From Aerolutibacter ruishenii (GTDB taxonomy: Bacteria > Pseudomonadota > Gammaproteobacteria > Xanthomonadales > Xanthomonadaceae), in contig NZ_VLKP01000017.1 of the NCBI RefSeq assembly GCF_007830115.1, forward strand, positions 1 through 42,315: a DNA stretch of 42,315 bases. The letters are read 5' to 3'. The stretch's first letter is position 1. Each line of letters opens with the position of its first letter. The translations under genes were made by a program, and so were the position numbers. The notes beneath the pieces were generated by a model. The model saw only the letters and a list, made by a program, of their open reading frames with translations, was not told the DNA's origin and did not search any database. This document shows positions 41,957-42,315 of the stretch, in pieces.

Positions 41957-42102
41957 TCCGGCGGGGTGGCGTGGTCAGCAGCTGCCGTAACCATGCCCGA
42001 CCGCAATGAGCTCAACATCCACTGAGCGATGAGTAGCGCCTGCAGGTCGCCGCGACAGGCTGCATCTACTGCCGACATAAGGGTGTTCCGGTACTCGTCC
42101 AT
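41950..42102 (-). CDS. Possible 50-residue protein near the right repeat
   Basis: The frame MDEYRNTLMSAVDAACRG continues to ...HATPPDQ and is 50 residues long. The ATG at 42102 has GGAG about ten bases upstream. The composition is helical and protein-like. It overlaps the end of the HAD gene convergently by seven bases. No family is recognised. An inverted repeat, GCCAGAT-CTA-ATCTGGC (42128-42144), lies 26 bases upstream of the start and could be its operator. The small size keeps confidence low. Confidence 0.35.
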   Translation of the reverse strand: MDEYRNTLMSAVDAACRGDLQALLIAQWMLSSLRSGMVTAAADHATPPDQ

Positions 42103-42127
42103 GAGCGCGTGCTCCAGCTAGGGTGGC

Positions 42128-42144
42128 GCCAGATCTAATCTGGC
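42128..42144. promoter_or_regulatory. 17-bp palindrome near the right end
   Basis: Perfect 7-bp arms GCCAGAT and ATCTGGC surround CTA. It lies upstream of the small minus-strand frame and 172 bases downstream of the HAD gene. It may be an operator, or a weak terminator hairpin for the tnpT operon; no T-run follows it. Confidence 0.35.
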
Positions 42145-42277
42145 CGGCGGCACACAGCATGAGCGGATCACAAAGCTATTGCCGTCGGATTGCGCCGCGA
42201 AACCTGTAGGAGACTTCTGAATTGCTGCGGCGCAGCGAAACCGGCCTAAGCGTTTGATACAGAACGCTAAAACCGCG

Positions 42278-42315
42278 TTTGTGCACTGTTTTTACACGTA
42301 TCTCGGCTGACCCCC
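42278..42315 (-). repeat. Right terminal inverted repeat of the large transposon
   Basis: On the minus strand it reads five G residues, T, then CAGCCGAGATACGTGTAAAA, and ends CACAAA. It matches the left repeat at 34 of 38 positions. The outermost base of the element coincides with the end of the window, so one more base of repeat and the target duplication may lie outside. Confidence 0.92.

Larger units (their letters stand above)
3819..42315. mobile_element. 38.5-kb Tn3-family transposon of the Tn4651/Tn5041 type
   Basis: The element is bounded by inward-facing 38-bp inverted repeats with 34 of 38 identical bases. The first 28 positions differ at one site only and contain the shared core CAGCCGAGATACGTG. 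The transposase lies at the left end with its 3' end against the repeat. TnpS and TnpT lie at the right end, facing away from each other across a recombination site. In the Tn4651 group the transposase and the resolution genes are likewise at opposite ends with the cargo between them. About 30 kb of cargo is carried. The window stops at the last base of the right repeat, so the second target duplication cannot be seen. Both the transposase and the recombinase look intact, so the element may be active. Confidence 0.88.

Noticed and set aside
1-42315. CRISPR arrays, tRNA or rRNA genes, plasmid replication origin
   Set aside because: No regularly spaced repeats, cloverleaf sequences, rRNA signatures or iteron arrays were seen on either strand by eye.

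Overview
The window is GC-rich proteobacterial accessory DNA. It is dominated by one very large Tn3-family transposon of the Tn4651/Tn5041 type. The passenger genes (ColRS-like two-component genes, ArnT-like and EptA-like envelope genes, a LexA-like repressor with an ordinary Gram-negative layout) suggest a gamma-proteobacterium such as Xanthomonadaceae or Pseudomonas, or possibly a beta-proteobacterium. No housekeeping gene fixes the genus. There are no rRNA, tRNA or CRISPR features.

Layout. Bases 1-3574 hold the 3' part of a tyrosine recombinase followed by a Tn3-family transposase, which is the end of a first, resident Tn3-type element. From 3819 to 42315 lies a second element of about 38.5 kb. 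It is bounded by 38-bp inverted repeats (3819-3856 and 42278-42315, 34 of 38 positions identical) that point inward from both sides. Its own transposase (3907-6855, minus strand) ends against the left repeat. Its cointegrate-resolution module sits at the opposite end: a tyrosine recombinase TnpS (37896-38987) divergent from the coiled-coil protein TnpT (39094-40041), with a recombination core of 11-bp arms and a 7-bp spacer between them. This split arrangement is the one described for Tn4651.

Passenger modules from left to right: (a) small unknown genes at 7105-8509. (b) A divergent locus centred on a 24-bp palindrome at 10504-10527. A LexA-like self-cleaving repressor, a HEPN protein and a small partner read left; a three-Cys-motif Gp37/Gp68 protein and two TcmP partner proteins read right. 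(c) Three unknown minus-strand genes (13729-15828). (d) A frameshifted, truncated RND efflux permease remnant (16632-17269). (e) An envelope and lipid A modification island (17370-29988): DgkA, two ArnT-like GT39 glycosyltransferases, an EptA/MCR-like phosphoethanolamine transferase, two PAP2 phosphatases, the fluoride channel CrcB, a sensor kinase/response regulator pair, a GT2 glycosyltransferase and an MFS exporter. (f) A bacterial ubiquitin-like conjugation operon (30425-32930), divergent from an XRE regulator/ImmA-type peptidase pair, with two matching operator-like repeats between them. (g) A lipoprotein, an unknown protein, an XRE regulator and an Abi-family HEPN protein (35050-37797). 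(h) Downstream of tnpT, an apparent operon of an SseB-domain protein, a DUF2384 antitoxin-like protein and a HAD-like protein, then the right inverted repeat.

The genes read as a transposon that gathers stress, defence and envelope-remodelling cargo. The most interesting pieces are the ubiquitin-like operon with altered catalytic positions, the LexA-controlled HEPN/TcmP divergent locus, and a potentially mobile polymyxin or metal-stress lipid A island.
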